The notes: a model not told the origin generated them from the letters alone. Positions 11,265 through 19,691 are shown, counted from the first letter of the stretch. The stretch is 37,085 nucleotides of DNA from Thioalkalivibrio sulfidiphilus (GCF_000377945.1 NZ_KB898949.1:1-37085); one strand, 5' to 3'. A program made the numbers and translations.

Positions 11265-12659
11265 ATGCTTCCGGTCATCGCCTTGGTGGGCCGCCCCAAT
11301 GTGGGCAAGTCCACCCTCTTCAACCAGCTGACCCGTTCCCGGGATGCCCTCGTGGCAGACTTCCCGGGCCTGACCCGTGACCGTCAGTACGGCCCGGGCC
11401 GGGTGGGGGGTTTCCCCTACATGGTGGTGGACACCGGCGGCCTGTCCGGCGAGGCGGAGACCCTGGACAACCTCATGGCCCGCCAGACCCAGCAGGCCAT
11501 CGACGAGTCCGACGTGGTGCTGTTCCTGGTGGACGGCCGCGAGGGACTCACGGCGGCGGACCAGGCCATCGCCCGGTCCCTGCGCACCCAGGGCAAGAAG
11601 GTGCTGCTGGTGGTCAACAAGACCGACGGCGTGGACGCCGAGCAGGCCATGGCCGAGTTCCATGCCCTGGGCTTCGGTGCCCCGATCCCCATTGCGGCGA
11701 CCCATGGACGCGGCGTGCTGGGCCTGATCAACGCCGTGCACGCGCTGCTGCCGGAGGTGGAGGAGACCCTGGCCGAGGCGGAGCGCTGGCCGGGCATCCG
11801 CATCGCCTTCGTGGGCCGACCCAACGCCGGCAAGTCCACGCTGATCAACCGCATCCTGGGCGAGGAGCGGGTGGTGGCCACCGAGATCCCCGGCACCACC
11901 CGGGACAGTATCTTCATCCCCTTCGAGCGCGACGGCCAGCAGTACACCCTGATCGACACCGCCGGCGTGCGGCGCCGTTCCCGGGTGCACGAGGCCATCG
12001 AGAAGTTCAGCGTGGTGAAGACCCTGCAGGCCATCGACGCCGCCCACGTGGTGGTGATGGTGCTGGACGCCCGGGAGGGCATCTCCGAGCAGGACGCGCA
12101 CCTGCTGGGCGTGGTGCTGGATGCCGGCCGCGCCCTGGTGGTGGCCATCAACAAGTGGGATGGCCTGGATCCTGACCAGCGTGACCGCATCCGCCACGAG
12201 CTGGACCTCAAGCTGCCGTTCCTGGATTTCGCCGAGAAGCGTTTTATCTCGGCGCTGCACGGCACCGGCGTGGGCGACCTGTTCGCCCACGTGAAGCGGG
12301 CCTACGACTCCGCGTTCATCAAGGTCTCCACCAACCATCTCACCAAGCTGCTGGAAAGCGCCATGGTGGCCCACCAGCCGCCGCTGGTGTCCGGTCGTCG
12401 CGTGAAGCTGCGCTACGCCCACCAGGGTGGCCAGAACCCGCCGATCATCGTCATCCACGGCAACATGACCGAGCGGTTGCCCGGCAGCTACAAGCGCTAC
12501 CTCACCAACCATTTCCGCCAGCACCTCAAGCTGGTGGGCACCCCCATCCGTCTCGAGTTCAAGACCGGCGAAAACCCCTACGCCGGCAAACGCAACGTGC
12601 TCACCCCGCGCCAGCAGTACAAGCGCAAACGCATGATGCGACACGCGAAGAAGAAGTGA
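11265..12659 (+). CDS. der: Ribosome-assembly GTPase Der (EngA)
   Basis: This 464-residue protein has two tandem G domains and a C-terminal KH-like domain, the architecture unique to Der. The first P-loop is GRPNVGKST (residues 8-16) and the second GRPNAGKST (about 184-192). NKTD and NKWD give the guanine-specificity motifs of the two domains. Der is needed for 50S subunit maturation. The tail is basic ([12 protein letters not shown]). The ATG is immediately preceded by a heptad array, and no clear Shine-Dalgarno sequence is visible. The TGA stop falls in the first unit of another heptad array. Confidence 0.97.
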   Translation: MLPVIALVGRPNVGKSTLFNQLTRSRDALVADFPGLTRDRQYGPGRVGGFPYMVVDTGGLSGEAETLDNLMARQTQQAIDESDVVLFLVDGREGLTAADQAIARSLRTQGKKVLLVVNKTDGVDAEQAMAEFHALGFGAPIPIAATHGRGVLGLINAVHALLPEVEETLAEAERWPGIRIAFVGRPNAGKSTLINRILGEERVVATEIPGTTRDSIFIPFERDGQQYTLIDTAGVRRRSRVHEAIEKFSVVKTLQAIDAAHVVVMVLDAREGISEQDAHLLGVVLDAGRALVVAINKWDGLDPDQRDRIRHELDLKLPFLDFAEKRFISALHGTGVGDLFAHVKRAYDSAFIKVSTNHLTKLLESAMVAHQPPLVSGRRVKLRYAHQGGQNPPIIVIHGNMTERLPGSYKRYLTNHFRQHLKLVGTPIRLEFKTGENPYAGKRNVLTPRQQYKRKRMMRHAKKK

Positions 12660-12690
12660 GGCGTGAGGGGGTAGGCGTAAGGTGCGGGAG
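12656..12690. repeat. Heptad array starting at the der stop codon
   Basis: Five 7-mers run GTGAGGC, GTGAGGG, GGTAGGC, GTAAGGT, GCGGGAG. The first contains the der TGA stop (12657-12659). The array leads straight into a GTAGG-type palindrome at 12692. Confidence 0.65.
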
Positions 12691-12691
12691 A

Positions 12692-12810
12692 GTAGGCCGG
12701 ATAAGCGCAGCGCATCCGGCGACTGGATCTTCCCTGTAGGAGCGGCGACCCCGCCGCGAACAGCGGAGCATTCCCGTGCACCCATCGGCCCGTGGTCGGG
12801 CCTCCTACAG
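12692..12810. repeat. REP-like GTAGG palindromes downstream of der
   Basis: GTAGGCCGGATAAGCGCAGC begins at 12692 and folds with CATCCGGC ending at 12720, closely like an E. coli REP unit. A second element runs from CTGTAGGA (12734-12741) to TCCTACAG (12803-12810), with GC-rich hairpins between. They fill the gap between the convergent der and M23 peptidase genes and may serve as transcript 3' ends. Confidence 0.75.
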
Positions 12811-12829
12811 GATCTGCAAATTCAGCTCA

Positions 12830-12853
12830 CTCCGCGCCTCCGCGTCTCTGCGG
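12830..12853. repeat. Short array with 8-nt period
   Basis: Three 8-mers run CTCCGCGC, CTCCGCGT, CTCTGCGG just after the 3' end of the M23 peptidase gene, in the direction of that gene's transcript end. They belong to the same sequence style as the CTCTGTGNC arrays elsewhere in the window. Confidence 0.6.
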
Positions 12854-12864
12854 CAATCCCTTCC

Positions 12865-13680
12865 TCAGCGAGTAAAGAACAACTCCGGATCCACCGGCGT
12901 CCGATTGAGATACACCCCCCAATGCAGGTGCGGACCCGTGACCCGGCCGGTCATGCCCATGGTGCCGAGCCGCGCACCGCGTTCCAGCCGTTGCCCTTCC
13001 TCAACGCCGATGCTGTCCAGGTGCGCGTAGAAGCTCAGCAGACCGTGGCCGTGGTCCAGCATCACCGCCTTGCCGGCATAGAAGAAATCCCCCGTGAGGA
13101 TCACCCGCCCCGGTGCGGGCGCGTGGACGGGCGTGCCCACGGGCGCGGCGATGTCCAGACCGCTGTGGGGATTGCGTGGCTGATCGTTGATGAAGCGGCG
13201 CAGGCCGAAGCCGCTGGAGAAGCGACCCTCGGAAGGCACGGTGAAACCGAAATCGGGCGTTGCATCCGACCAGGTGGCCAGGGCTGCACGGATGCGCACG
13301 CGGTCCGCCTCGATGCGCTTGAGATCATCGGGTCCCGGGCTCACCATGCGCTCCTCGCGGATGGTGATGCGGCTCTCGGCATAGTCCCGATGCTGCACCG
13401 TGAAGCCGTGCCGCGAGCGACGCCCGTCGGGCCAGGTCACTTCGATGCGCTGCTCTCCTGGCTCAAGGGACAGGGGCAGACCGACCACCGCGCGCCAGCC
13501 GTTCTCTGTGCGCACCACCGCGACCCGTTCACCGTCGAATTCTGCCCGGGGCGCATCTTGCGATGGGCCCAGGTCCAGGATCGCCACGCCGCCCGGTGCG
13601 GGCAGGGCGGTGGGCAAGGCCAGCAGCAGGGAGGGGGAGAGGCAAAGCAGCAGGAACAGGAGCGAGCGCATGGCGTTCAT
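12865..13680 (-). CDS. Secreted M23-family metallopeptidase (LytM domain)
   Basis: This 271-residue protein has an N-terminal signal peptide (MRSLLFLLLCLSPSLLLALP). A middle beta domain follows, then a C-terminal peptidase M23 domain. The zinc ligands are visible in NPHSGLDIAAP (HxxxD) and in GPHLHWGVYLN (HxH). With all ligands present it is probably an active endopeptidase acting on peptidoglycan cross-links in the periplasm, rather than a degenerate activator. The ATG at 13680 or the one at 13671 gives a good signal peptide; the upstream open frame runs into repeats. It converges with der. Confidence 0.88.
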   Translation of the reverse strand: MNAMRSLLFLLLCLSPSLLLALPTALPAPGGVAILDLGPSQDAPRAEFDGERVAVVRTENGWRAVVGLPLSLEPGEQRIEVTWPDGRRSRHGFTVQHRDYAESRITIREERMVSPGPDDLKRIEADRVRIRAALATWSDATPDFGFTVPSEGRFSSGFGLRRFINDQPRNPHSGLDIAAPVGTPVHAPAPGRVILTGDFFYAGKAVMLDHGHGLLSFYAHLDSIGVEEGQRLERGARLGTMGMTGRVTGPHLHWGVYLNRTPVDPELFFTR

Positions 13681-13734
13681 GCTATCACGGTGCGGTGTCC
13701 GACCCTGTGTAGCGGTAGGAGGAAGCATTGATTT

Positions 13735-13858
13735 GTCACAGAGAGGCCACAGAGAGGTCACAGATATCAAAGAGCGTTAAAGGCGCTTTTGGTGTAGATC
13801 CGGCCTCAGCCCGACGCCGGAGGTTGCAGAAGTCGCGCATGTCGGGCTGAAGCCCGAC
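13735..13858. repeat. 11-nt-period array and GTCGGGC palindromes upstream of the M23 gene
   Basis: GTCACAGAGAG and GCCACAGAGAG (13735-13756) followed by GTCACAGAT give an 11-nt period with the same core as the CTCTGTG arrays on the other strand. A degenerate half of a palindrome lies near 13795-13816. An exact GTCGGGCTGAAGCCCGAC (13841-13858) is identical to the one at 9234. No gene is supported in 13681-13891. Confidence 0.7.
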
Positions 13859-13891
13859 CTTGTATGTTGAGCAGGTCTGGTTTGATTGGGC

Positions 13892-14019
13892 GGCAGTTTG
13901 GGACATCCATAATCCATGATTCTCTGTGACCTCTGTGCCCTCTGTGGCAAGACCCTCTCGATTTGAACGGGTGAAAAGACCTCACCAAACCCGTGCTAGC
14001 ATTGCGCCATGAAACGCCC
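13892..14019 (+). repeat. First copy of a 128-bp perfect direct repeat (aminotransferase leader)
   Basis: This segment is identical over 128 bp to 14173-14300. It contains the element start GGCAGTTTGGGACATCC, a CTCTGTGNC array, the leader, and the ATG with the first codons of the aminotransferase gene (ATGAAACGCCC). Here the frame is broken at once by another element copy, so it is a non-functional duplicate of the gene's 5' end. Confidence 0.97.
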
Positions 14020-14172
14020 GGCGGCAGTTTGGGACATCCATCAACGGCAGTTTGGCAGTTTGGGACATCCATAACCCATGATTCTCTGTGGCCTCTGTGC
14101 GGCAGTTTGGCAACGGCAGTTTGGGGGCAGTTTGGGACATCCATAATCCAGGGGGGGCAGTTTGGGAGGGGG
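14020..14172 (+). mobile_element. Cluster of GGCAGTTTGG-type element copies
   Basis: Between the two 128-bp repeats lie seven more copies of GGCAGTTT, starting at 14023, 14046, 14054, 14101, 14115, 14126 and 14156. Together with 13892 and 14173 this makes nine. Five of the nine extend to GGGACATCC; the other four stop after TTTGG or TTTGGG and run into the next copy, twice with G-runs of seven. The copy at 14054 keeps about 46 nt of similarity, including a CTCTGTGGC unit. There is no coding capacity. I infer remnants of a small non-autonomous element, but no transposase is present. Confidence 0.6.
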
Positions 14173-14300
14173 GGCAGTTTGGGACATCCATAATCCATGA
14201 TTCTCTGTGACCTCTGTGCCCTCTGTGGCAAGACCCTCTCGATTTGAACGGGTGAAAAGACCTCACCAAACCCGTGCTAGCATTGCGCCATGAAACGCCC
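14173..14300 (+). repeat. Second copy of the 128-bp direct repeat (functional leader)
   Basis: This copy is identical to 13892-14019 and runs into the intact aminotransferase gene, so its last 11 bp are coding. It includes a hairpin-capable segment (ACGGGTGA near 14249 with TCACC and ACCCGT near 14262-14276) and no good Shine-Dalgarno sequence. The gene's present leader is therefore made of element and array sequence. Confidence 0.97.
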
Positions 14301-15456
14301 CGCTCACATCGCCCGCCGCATGGCGGACATCGAACCCTTCCACGTCATGGACCTGCTGGCCCGGGCACGCAGGCTCGAGGCCGCCGGGCGAAGCATCGTG
14401 CACCTGGAGATCGGCGAGCCGGACTTCCCAACCCCCGAGCCCATCATGGAGGCGGGGCGACGGGCCCTTGCCGACGGCCACACCCACTACACACCCGCCG
14501 TGGGTCTGCCGGCCCTGCGCGAGGCCATTTCCGGGTTCTACCAGGATCGTTACGGGGTGGAGGTCTCGCCGGAGCGCATCATCATCACCCCCGGTGCCTC
14601 CGGCGCCCTGCTGCTGGTCATGGCCGTGCTGCTGGACCCGGGTGACCAGGTGCTCATGGCCGATCCCGGTTATCCCTGCAACCGTCATTTCGTGCGTACC
14701 TTCGAGGGCGAGCCGGTGTCCGTGCCGGTGGGTCCGGAGACCGCCTACCAGCTCAATGCCGGACACCTGGAAGCACATTGGGGCGAGCGCACTGTGGCGG
14801 CCCTGGTGGCCTCGCCCGCCAACCCCACCGGGACCCTGGTGCCCCGCGCGGAGCTTGAGCACATGGCCGATGCGGTCGCCAAGCGCGACGGGCGCCTGAT
14901 CGTGGACGAGATCTACCACGGCCTGGTCTACGGCGAGCCCGCCGCCACGGCCCTGTCCATCTCCGACGACGTGTTCGTCATCAACAGCTTCTCCAAGTAC
15001 TTCGGCATGACCGGTTGGCGCCTGGGCTGGATCGTCGCCCCCGAGGATTACGTGCGCCCCATCGACAAGCTGGCCCAGAACCTGTTCCTGGCCGCGCCCA
15101 CGCCGGCCCAGCACGCCGCGCTCGCCGCCTTCCGCCCCGAGACCCTGGAGATCCTGGAGGCCCGGCGCGAGGCCTTCCAGGAACGCCGCGATTTCCTGCT
15201 GCCCGCGCTGCGGGAACTGGGTTTCGGCATCCCGGTGACGCCCGAGGGCGCCTTCTACATCTACGCCGACAGTCGCGCCTTCGACACCGACAGCCAGCGC
15301 CTGGCGGAGCGCCTGCTGGATCAGGCGGGCGTGGCCATCACCCCGGGGCTGGACTTTGGCCACCATCGGCCACAGGACCATGTGCGCTTTGCCTACACGC
15401 GGGAGATTGCCGTGCTGGAGGAGGCGGTGGCGCGCCTGCGACGTGCCCTGGGGTGA
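14290..15456 (+). CDS. PLP-dependent class I/II aminotransferase
   Basis: This 388-residue fold-type I aminotransferase shows LHLEIGEPDFPTP-like (here VHLEIGEPDFPTPEP) near residue 38. N178 lies in SPANPTG, D206 and Y209 in VDEIYHGL, and the Schiff-base lysine K236 in SFSKYFGMTGWRLGW. A substrate-carboxylate arginine is likely in VRFAYTRE. The type is close to aspartate/alanine/aromatic aminotransferases, but the substrate cannot be read from sequence. The ATG and first codons are duplicated upstream together with the leader. mscL follows in the same direction, 145 bp on. Confidence 0.93.
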   Translation: MKRPAHIARRMADIEPFHVMDLLARARRLEAAGRSIVHLEIGEPDFPTPEPIMEAGRRALADGHTHYTPAVGLPALREAISGFYQDRYGVEVSPERIIITPGASGALLLVMAVLLDPGDQVLMADPGYPCNRHFVRTFEGEPVSVPVGPETAYQLNAGHLEAHWGERTVAALVASPANPTGTLVPRAELEHMADAVAKRDGRLIVDEIYHGLVYGEPAATALSISDDVFVINSFSKYFGMTGWRLGWIVAPEDYVRPIDKLAQNLFLAAPTPAQHAALAAFRPETLEILEARREAFQERRDFLLPALRELGFGIPVTPEGAFYIYADSRAFDTDSQRLAERLLDQAGVAITPGLDFGHHRPQDHVRFAYTREIAVLEEAVARLRRALG

Positions 15457-15601
15457 AGTGACATCGGCATCGTCCCCTGCTGTTCCTTGAGTACCTCCCT
15501 GTCCCTGATTCTTGAACTACGCTTCTAGTTGTTCCACGGCAATGGCGTCCTGTCAGTCAGCAGGGCAAATGGATGTTCAATCTCTCAAGGGGAGTGTGTT
15601 C

Positions 15602-16006
15602 ATGGGCATGTTGAATGACTTCAAGGAATTTGCCGTCAAGGGCAATGTGGTGGACATGGCGGTGGGTATCATCATCGGCGTGGCGTTCGGCAAGATCGTG
15701 TCTTCGTTCGTGTCCGACGTGATCATGCCGCCGCTGGGCCTGCTGATCGGCGGGGTGGATTTCAGTGACCTGGCCATCACGCTCCAGCATGCCGGGGAGG
15801 GGGTGGCGGAAGTGACGCTCCGCTACGGCGTGTTCCTGCAGGCCATCTTCGACTTCATCATCATCGCCTTCGCCATCTTCATCGCGGTCAAGGCCATCAA
15901 TACCCTGAAGAAGAAGCATGAGGCGGCCCCGCCGGCGGCCCCGCCCGAGCCTTCCAACCAGGAGAAACTGCTCGCCGAGATCCGCGACCTGCTCAAGCAG
16001 AAGTGA
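15602..16006 (+). CDS. mscL: Large-conductance mechanosensitive channel MscL
   Basis: This 134-residue channel opens under membrane tension to release solutes during osmotic downshock. The first helix [29 protein letters not shown] and the following [11 protein letters not shown] are diagnostic. The second membrane helix lies near residues 78-100 ([18 protein letters not shown]). A C-terminal bundle helix ends [14 protein letters not shown]. The ATG at 15602 has AAGGGGAG upstream and fits the family start; the open frame continues to 15512 but adds non-family residues. An intrinsic terminator follows. Confidence 0.97.
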   Translation: MGMLNDFKEFAVKGNVVDMAVGIIIGVAFGKIVSSFVSDVIMPPLGLLIGGVDFSDLAITLQHAGEGVAEVTLRYGVFLQAIFDFIIIAFAIFIAVKAINTLKKKHEAAPPAAPPEPSNQEKLLAEIRDLLKQK

Positions 16007-16018
16007 TCCTGATCCGAG

Positions 16019-16043
16019 GCCCGGAGGTCCCTCCGGGCTTTTT
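16019..16043 (+). terminator. Intrinsic terminator of mscL
   Basis: GCCCGGAGG (16019-16027) pairs with CCTCCGGGC (16030-16038), and TTTTT (16039-16043) follows, 13 bp after the mscL stop. This is the clearest forward terminator in the window. The nominal 2-nt loop means the top pairs are likely open. Confidence 0.9.
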
Positions 16044-16083
16044 ATCCTTGGGTTCGACAACGACATCCCTGACTCCCGCCAGG

Positions 16084-16225
16084 TGCTGGCGACGCTGATC
16101 GGCTTCTGGCGGGTTCGTTCGCTGGCGGGCCTGCTGCTGGTGCCTTGCCTTGCCTGGCCTGGGTCAGCTTTGCTGCCGTGCTCAGTTTCACGATCTGGCG
16201 GCTCAATCCTGCGTTGCTGGGATAA
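16084..16225 (+). pseudogene. Decayed 3' fragment of a TspO/MBR-family gene
   Basis: Reading VLATLIGFWRVRSLAGLLLVP in one frame and then WVSFAAVLSFTIWRLNPALLG-stop in another reproduces the last helix and C-terminus of TspO/MBR proteins (typically ..LLVPYLAWVSFAAxLNxxIWRLN). The frame breaks at TGCCTTGCCT (near 16142-16151). Removing one TGCCT restores VPCLAWVSF, so a 5-bp tandem duplication explains the shift. Only about 47 of roughly 155 residues remain, and the N-terminal part is gone. TspO is a tryptophan-rich membrane protein that binds porphyrins. The identification is from memory of the family pattern. Confidence 0.65.
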
Positions 16226-16336
16226 GGACCGGGCGTCCGGTCAGGAGCACCCGCCCGGATGTTGCATGAAGGGATTGCGATTGATGGTGGTCGCTTGGTC
16301 TGCATCGCGCCGACGTCATCCAGTAGAAGTCTATCC

Positions 16337-16400
16337 GTAGGGCGGGCCATGCCCGCCGGAGGGCGCACCCGCCGTCGAGAGGCGGCCACGGGCCGCCCTA
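16337..16400. repeat. REP-like element GTAGGGCGG to CCGCCCTA
   Basis: GTAGGGCGGGCC at 16337 and its inverse GGCCGCCCTA ending at 16400 enclose further GC-rich hairpins (GGCGGGCCATGCCCGCC is one). The gap between the tspO fragment and the AEC gene (16226-16490) holds only this element and the REP that follows it; the bases between them show nothing I recognise. Confidence 0.75.
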
Positions 16401-16462
16401 TGCAGGCTGGTGGCCTCGCGGGGCGGGCGAGGAAAGCGCATGCGTCGCTGCTTCCGGTGGGG

Positions 16463-16494
16463 TGCCGGATGCGGCTGCGCCTTATCCGGCCTAC
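16463..16494. repeat. E. coli-like REP unit overlapping the AEC gene stop
   Basis: TGCCGGATGCGG (16463 on) pairs with CCTTATCCGGC and ends in CCTAC at 16494. The sequence closely resembles the enterobacterial REP consensus, which also ends CTTATCCGGCCTAC. The CTA at 16491-16493 is the TAG stop of the AEC transporter on the other strand, so the REP supplies the stop codon. Confidence 0.85.
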
Positions 16495-17366
16495 AGCACC
16501 CAGGCGAGCACGGCGGACAGGCTGAAGATGCTCAGCAGGTTGGCGATGAACACGATGGAGGCCACGCGCTTGGGCTCCTGCTGGAACTTCTCGGCCACCA
16601 TGTAGTTGAGCACCGCCGGCGGCAGGGCGGCGAAGATGAACAGGTAGGCCAGCTGCTCCGGGCTCAGGGTGAGCCAGGGGTAGAGCAGCCCGGCGATCAC
16701 CAGGCCACTGACCGGCGCCAGCACCGCGCCCCACAGGCCCAGGCGCCAGTCGCTGAAATCCGCATCCACCATGCGCACCCCCAGGGTGAACAACATCAGC
16801 GGGATGGCGATCTGCCCCACCATCTCGATGGGCACCGCCGCCACCGATGGCACCACGAAACCCGACAGGCTCACCGCGATGCCGGCGATGCTGGCCAGGA
16901 TCATGGGCGTGCGCAGCACGTTCCAGAGGTTTGCCCTGTGGTTGACCATGTACATGCCCGCCGTGAAGTGCAGGGTGTTCTCCACCAGGAACAGCACGAT
17001 GGCGGCGGGCAGGGCGGCCTCGCCGAAGGCCAGCAGCAGGATGGGGATGCCCATGTTGCCGCTGTTGGTGAACATCATGGGCGGCACGAAGGTCTTCCAG
17101 TCCACCCTGAGCAGGCGCACGAAGGGCAACACCACCAGGCCGGACCCCAGCACCACCAGGGTGGCCGCCAGGGCCAGCTGGGAGTAGTCGGCGATCTGGA
17201 AGCCCTGGGCCGACAGGGCGCTGAAGATCAGCGCGGGGGTGAAGATCTCCATGTTGAGCCGGTTGGCGGTGTCGATGTCGGTGGGGAATCGACGGCCGTA
17301 GAGGAAACCCAGGGCGACGATCAGGAAGACCGGCAGGACGGTGTTGAGGACGGGGATCAGGTTCAT
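16491..17366 (-). CDS. AEC-family (auxin efflux carrier type) transporter
   Basis: This 291-residue protein is almost wholly hydrophobic, with about ten membrane helices. It has the AEC/BART pattern of two five-helix halves and shows FTNSGNMGIPILLLAFGEAAL in the first and FAALPPAVLNYMVAEKF in the second. Bacterial members move malate, malonate or other small organic acids. Lying 48 bp behind glcF in the same direction, it may carry glycolate, lactate or a related acid, which is inference. Its TAG stop is made by the GTAG end of a REP unit, so the last residues may be truncated or altered relative to the ancestor. Confidence 0.85.
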   Translation of the reverse strand: MNLIPVLNTVLPVFLIVALGFLYGRRFPTDIDTANRLNMEIFTPALIFSALSAQGFQIADYSQLALAATLVVLGSGLVVLPFVRLLRVDWKTFVPPMMFTNSGNMGIPILLLAFGEAALPAAIVLFLVENTLHFTAGMYMVNHRANLWNVLRTPMILASIAGIAVSLSGFVVPSVAAVPIEMVGQIAIPLMLFTLGVRMVDADFSDWRLGLWGAVLAPVSGLVIAGLLYPWLTLSPEQLAYLFIFAALPPAVLNYMVAEKFQQEPKRVASIVFIANLLSIFSLSAVLAWVL

Positions 17367-17414
17367 GTTCGGCGTGCCAGGGAGAGCGGCGCGGCATGGT
17401 CGCCCGCGTGCGGA

Positions 17415-18623
17415 TCAGTTCGCCGGCTGGTCGAGCAGCGTGATCCAGTGCACCACGGGGACGTCGCTCCCCGAGGCCAGATGGGTCTGACAGCCGATGT
17501 TGGCGGTGGCGATCAGTTCGGGGCCGTTGGCCTGCAGTTTGTTGAGTTTGTCCTCGCGCAGGCGCCCGGCGATGTCGCCCTGCAGGATCGAGTAGGTGCC
17601 GGCAGAGCCGCAGCACAGGTGGCTGTCCGCCACCGGCACCAGTTCGAATCCGAGGCGTGTCAGGATGCCCTCCACCACGCCGCGCAGCTTCTGGCCATGT
17701 TGTAGGGTGCAGGGCGGATGGAAGGCGATGCGCTTCCGTGTGACCCGGAAACCGGACAGATCGGCCTCGGCCAGCACCTGGCTCAGATCCCGGGTCAGGG
17801 CCGCGATGTGCGCCGCCTTTTCCGCATAGGCGGGATCGTCGGCCAGCAGGGCGCCATAGTCCTTGACCTGCGCGCCGCAGCCACTGGCGGTCATCACGAT
17901 GGCCTCGGCGCCGGCCTGCACCTGGGGCCACCAGGCGTCGATGTTGCGTCGGATCTGTGCGCGCGCTGCCTCGAAGGCCCCCAGGTGCTGGTCGATGGCA
18001 CCGCAGCAGCCGGCGGCCGGGACACTCACCAGTTCGATACCCAGGCGGTCCAGCACCCGGGCTGCCGAGGCGTTGATGTCCGGGGACAGGGCAGGCTGCA
18101 CGCAGCCCTCCAGCAACAGCATGCGCCGGGCATGCTGCCGGCCCGGGCGCCGGGGCGCGGGCCGGGATTCGGGGACCCGGCGGCGCAGGGAGGCGGGCAG
18201 CACCGGCCGCGCCAGGCGGCCCAGGGCGAGGCTCATGCCGAACAGCGGCGAGCGCAGGAAACGCCGCAGGGCGCCGCGCAGCAGGCGCTCGCTCAGGGAG
18301 CGCTGCACCTGCTGTTCGATCACCTCGCGGCCGATCTCCACCAGGCGGCCATAGCGCACACCCGAGGGGCAGGTGGTCTCGCAGCTGCGACAGGTGAGGC
18401 AGCGGTCCAGGTGGCTCAGGGTCTTGCCGGTGGGCGTGTGGCCTTCCAGCATCTGCTTCATCAGGTAGATGCGGCCGCGCGGACCGTCCAGTTCGTCGCC
18501 CAGCAGCTGGTAGGTGGGGCAGGTGGCATTGCAGAAGCCGCAGTGCACGCAGGCGCGCAGGATCTGCTCGGCCTCGCGGCCCTGGTGGGTGTCCTTGATG
18601 AAATCGGCTAGCTGAGTCTGCAT
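17415..18623 (-). CDS. glcF: Glycolate oxidase iron-sulfur subunit GlcF
   Basis: This 402-residue subunit carries two [4Fe-4S] motifs near the N-terminus, C25-C28-C31-C35 (CVHCGFCNATC) and C75-C78-C81-C85 (CLTCRSCETTC). Two CCG-type cysteine-rich domains follow (PAAGCCGAIDQHLG and SHLCCGSAGTYS). With GlcD and GlcE it passes electrons from glycolate to the respiratory chain at the inner membrane. The gap to glcE is only 6 bp, consistent with translational coupling; no strong ribosome site is seen. Confidence 0.96.
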   Translation of the reverse strand: MQTQLADFIKDTHQGREAEQILRACVHCGFCNATCPTYQLLGDELDGPRGRIYLMKQMLEGHTPTGKTLSHLDRCLTCRSCETTCPSGVRYGRLVEIGREVIEQQVQRSLSERLLRGALRRFLRSPLFGMSLALGRLARPVLPASLRRRVPESRPAPRRPGRQHARRMLLLEGCVQPALSPDINASAARVLDRLGIELVSVPAAGCCGAIDQHLGAFEAARAQIRRNIDAWWPQVQAGAEAIVMTASGCGAQVKDYGALLADDPAYAEKAAHIAALTRDLSQVLAEADLSGFRVTRKRIAFHPPCTLQHGQKLRGVVEGILTRLGFELVPVADSHLCCGSAGTYSILQGDIAGRLREDKLNKLQANGPELIATANIGCQTHLASGSDVPVVHWITLLDQPAN

Positions 18624-18629
18624 GGAGGG

Positions 18630-19691
18630 TCAGAAGTCGGAGTACATGCGATGGCGGTTGAAGATGCCGGCGGGGTCCATCGCCTGCTTGAGATTGCGGT
18701 GCAGGCGCAGCAGCGCGGGCGTCAGGGGATGGAAGACCTCGCCGGTGTCGCCGTGGCCACGGAACAGGGTGGCATGGCCGCCCAGGGCGGCGGCCCTGTC
18801 GCGCAGGACCTCGGCGGGTGCGTCGCTGCGTAGCCAGCGCTGCGCGCCGCCCCATTCGATGAAGGTCTCCCCCAGTCCCAGGGACGGGGCCGCGGGCGGC
18901 AGCGACAGCCGCCACAGGGGGCCGGGCCGATCGAAGAACGGGTGGCTGTGCTCGCGTACCGAGTGCCAGAAGTCCCGGGACTCCGGCAGCGTCTGTCCGT
19001 CCAGGACCTGCTCGGCGGCCTCCAGTGAGCGTTCGCCGCCGCATACGCGCACGTACAGGCGCTCGCCGTCGTGGGCGGTGGCGGTGATGGACAGGGAGGT
19101 GCGTCCCAGGGCGGTGAGCCGGGCGAGGGCGGTGGCCTCGTCCATCTCGAACACCGCCGTGCGTTCGAAGGCGGGCCTGGGCAGGACCTTGAGGGACACC
19201 TCCAGCAGCACGCCCAGGGTGCCCAGGGCGCCGGCGTTGATGCGGCTGAGATCGTAGCCGGCCACGTTTTTCATCACCTGGCCGCCGAACGACAGGATCT
19301 GGCCGCGGCCGTTGATCAGCTTCACCCCCAGCAGGTTGTCGCGCACGGCACCGGCGAAGGCGCGGCGCGGCCCGGACAGACCGCTGGCCACGGCCCCGCC
19401 GATGGTGGCGCCCGCGCCGAAGGCGGGGGGCTCGAAGGGCAGTTGCTGGCCATGGTCGCGCAGGCACTGTTCCACTTCCGCCAGGGGCGTGCCCGCGCGT
19501 GCCGTGATCACCAGTTCGGTGGGTTCGTAGCTGACGATGCCGCGGTGCCCGACCATGGACAGGGGCTCGCCCTCGCCGCGCAGGCCATAGAAGTCCTTGG
19601 TGCCGCCGCCGCGGATCAGCAGCGGCGTGCCGGATTCGGCGGCGGCCCGCACCTGTTCGGCCAGGGCCTGGCTCAGATCGGCGTCGTGCAT
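18630..19691 (-). CDS. glcE: Glycolate oxidase FAD-binding subunit GlcE
   Basis: This 353-residue protein has a PCMH-type FAD domain in its N-terminal half: LLIRGGGTKDFYG, FGAGATIGGAVASGLSGPRR, DNLLGVKLINGRGQILSFGG and VAGYDLSRINAGALGTLGVL. It is shorter than GlcD and lacks part of the FAD-oxidase C-terminal domain, as expected of GlcE. The ATG at 19691 overlaps the glcD stop as TGATG, which fixes the start; a long upstream open frame is a glcD shadow. Confidence 0.95.
   Translation of the reverse strand: MHDADLSQALAEQVRAAAESGTPLLIRGGGTKDFYGLRGEGEPLSMVGHRGIVSYEPTELVITARAGTPLAEVEQCLRDHGQQLPFEPPAFGAGATIGGAVASGLSGPRRAFAGAVRDNLLGVKLINGRGQILSFGGQVMKNVAGYDLSRINAGALGTLGVLLEVSLKVLPRPAFERTAVFEMDEATALARLTALGRTSLSITATAHDGERLYVRVCGGERSLEAAEQVLDGQTLPESRDFWHSVREHSHPFFDRPGPLWRLSLPPAAPSLGLGETFIEWGGAQRWLRSDAPAEVLRDRAAALGGHATLFRGHGDTGEVFHPLTPALLRLHRNLKQAMDPAGIFNRHRMYSDF

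Noticed and set aside
13806-14269. Short ORFs within the repeat cluster (peptides with MDVPN and HRGHRES)
   Set aside because: They are translations of repeat units, change frame at unit joints and have no ribosome sites.
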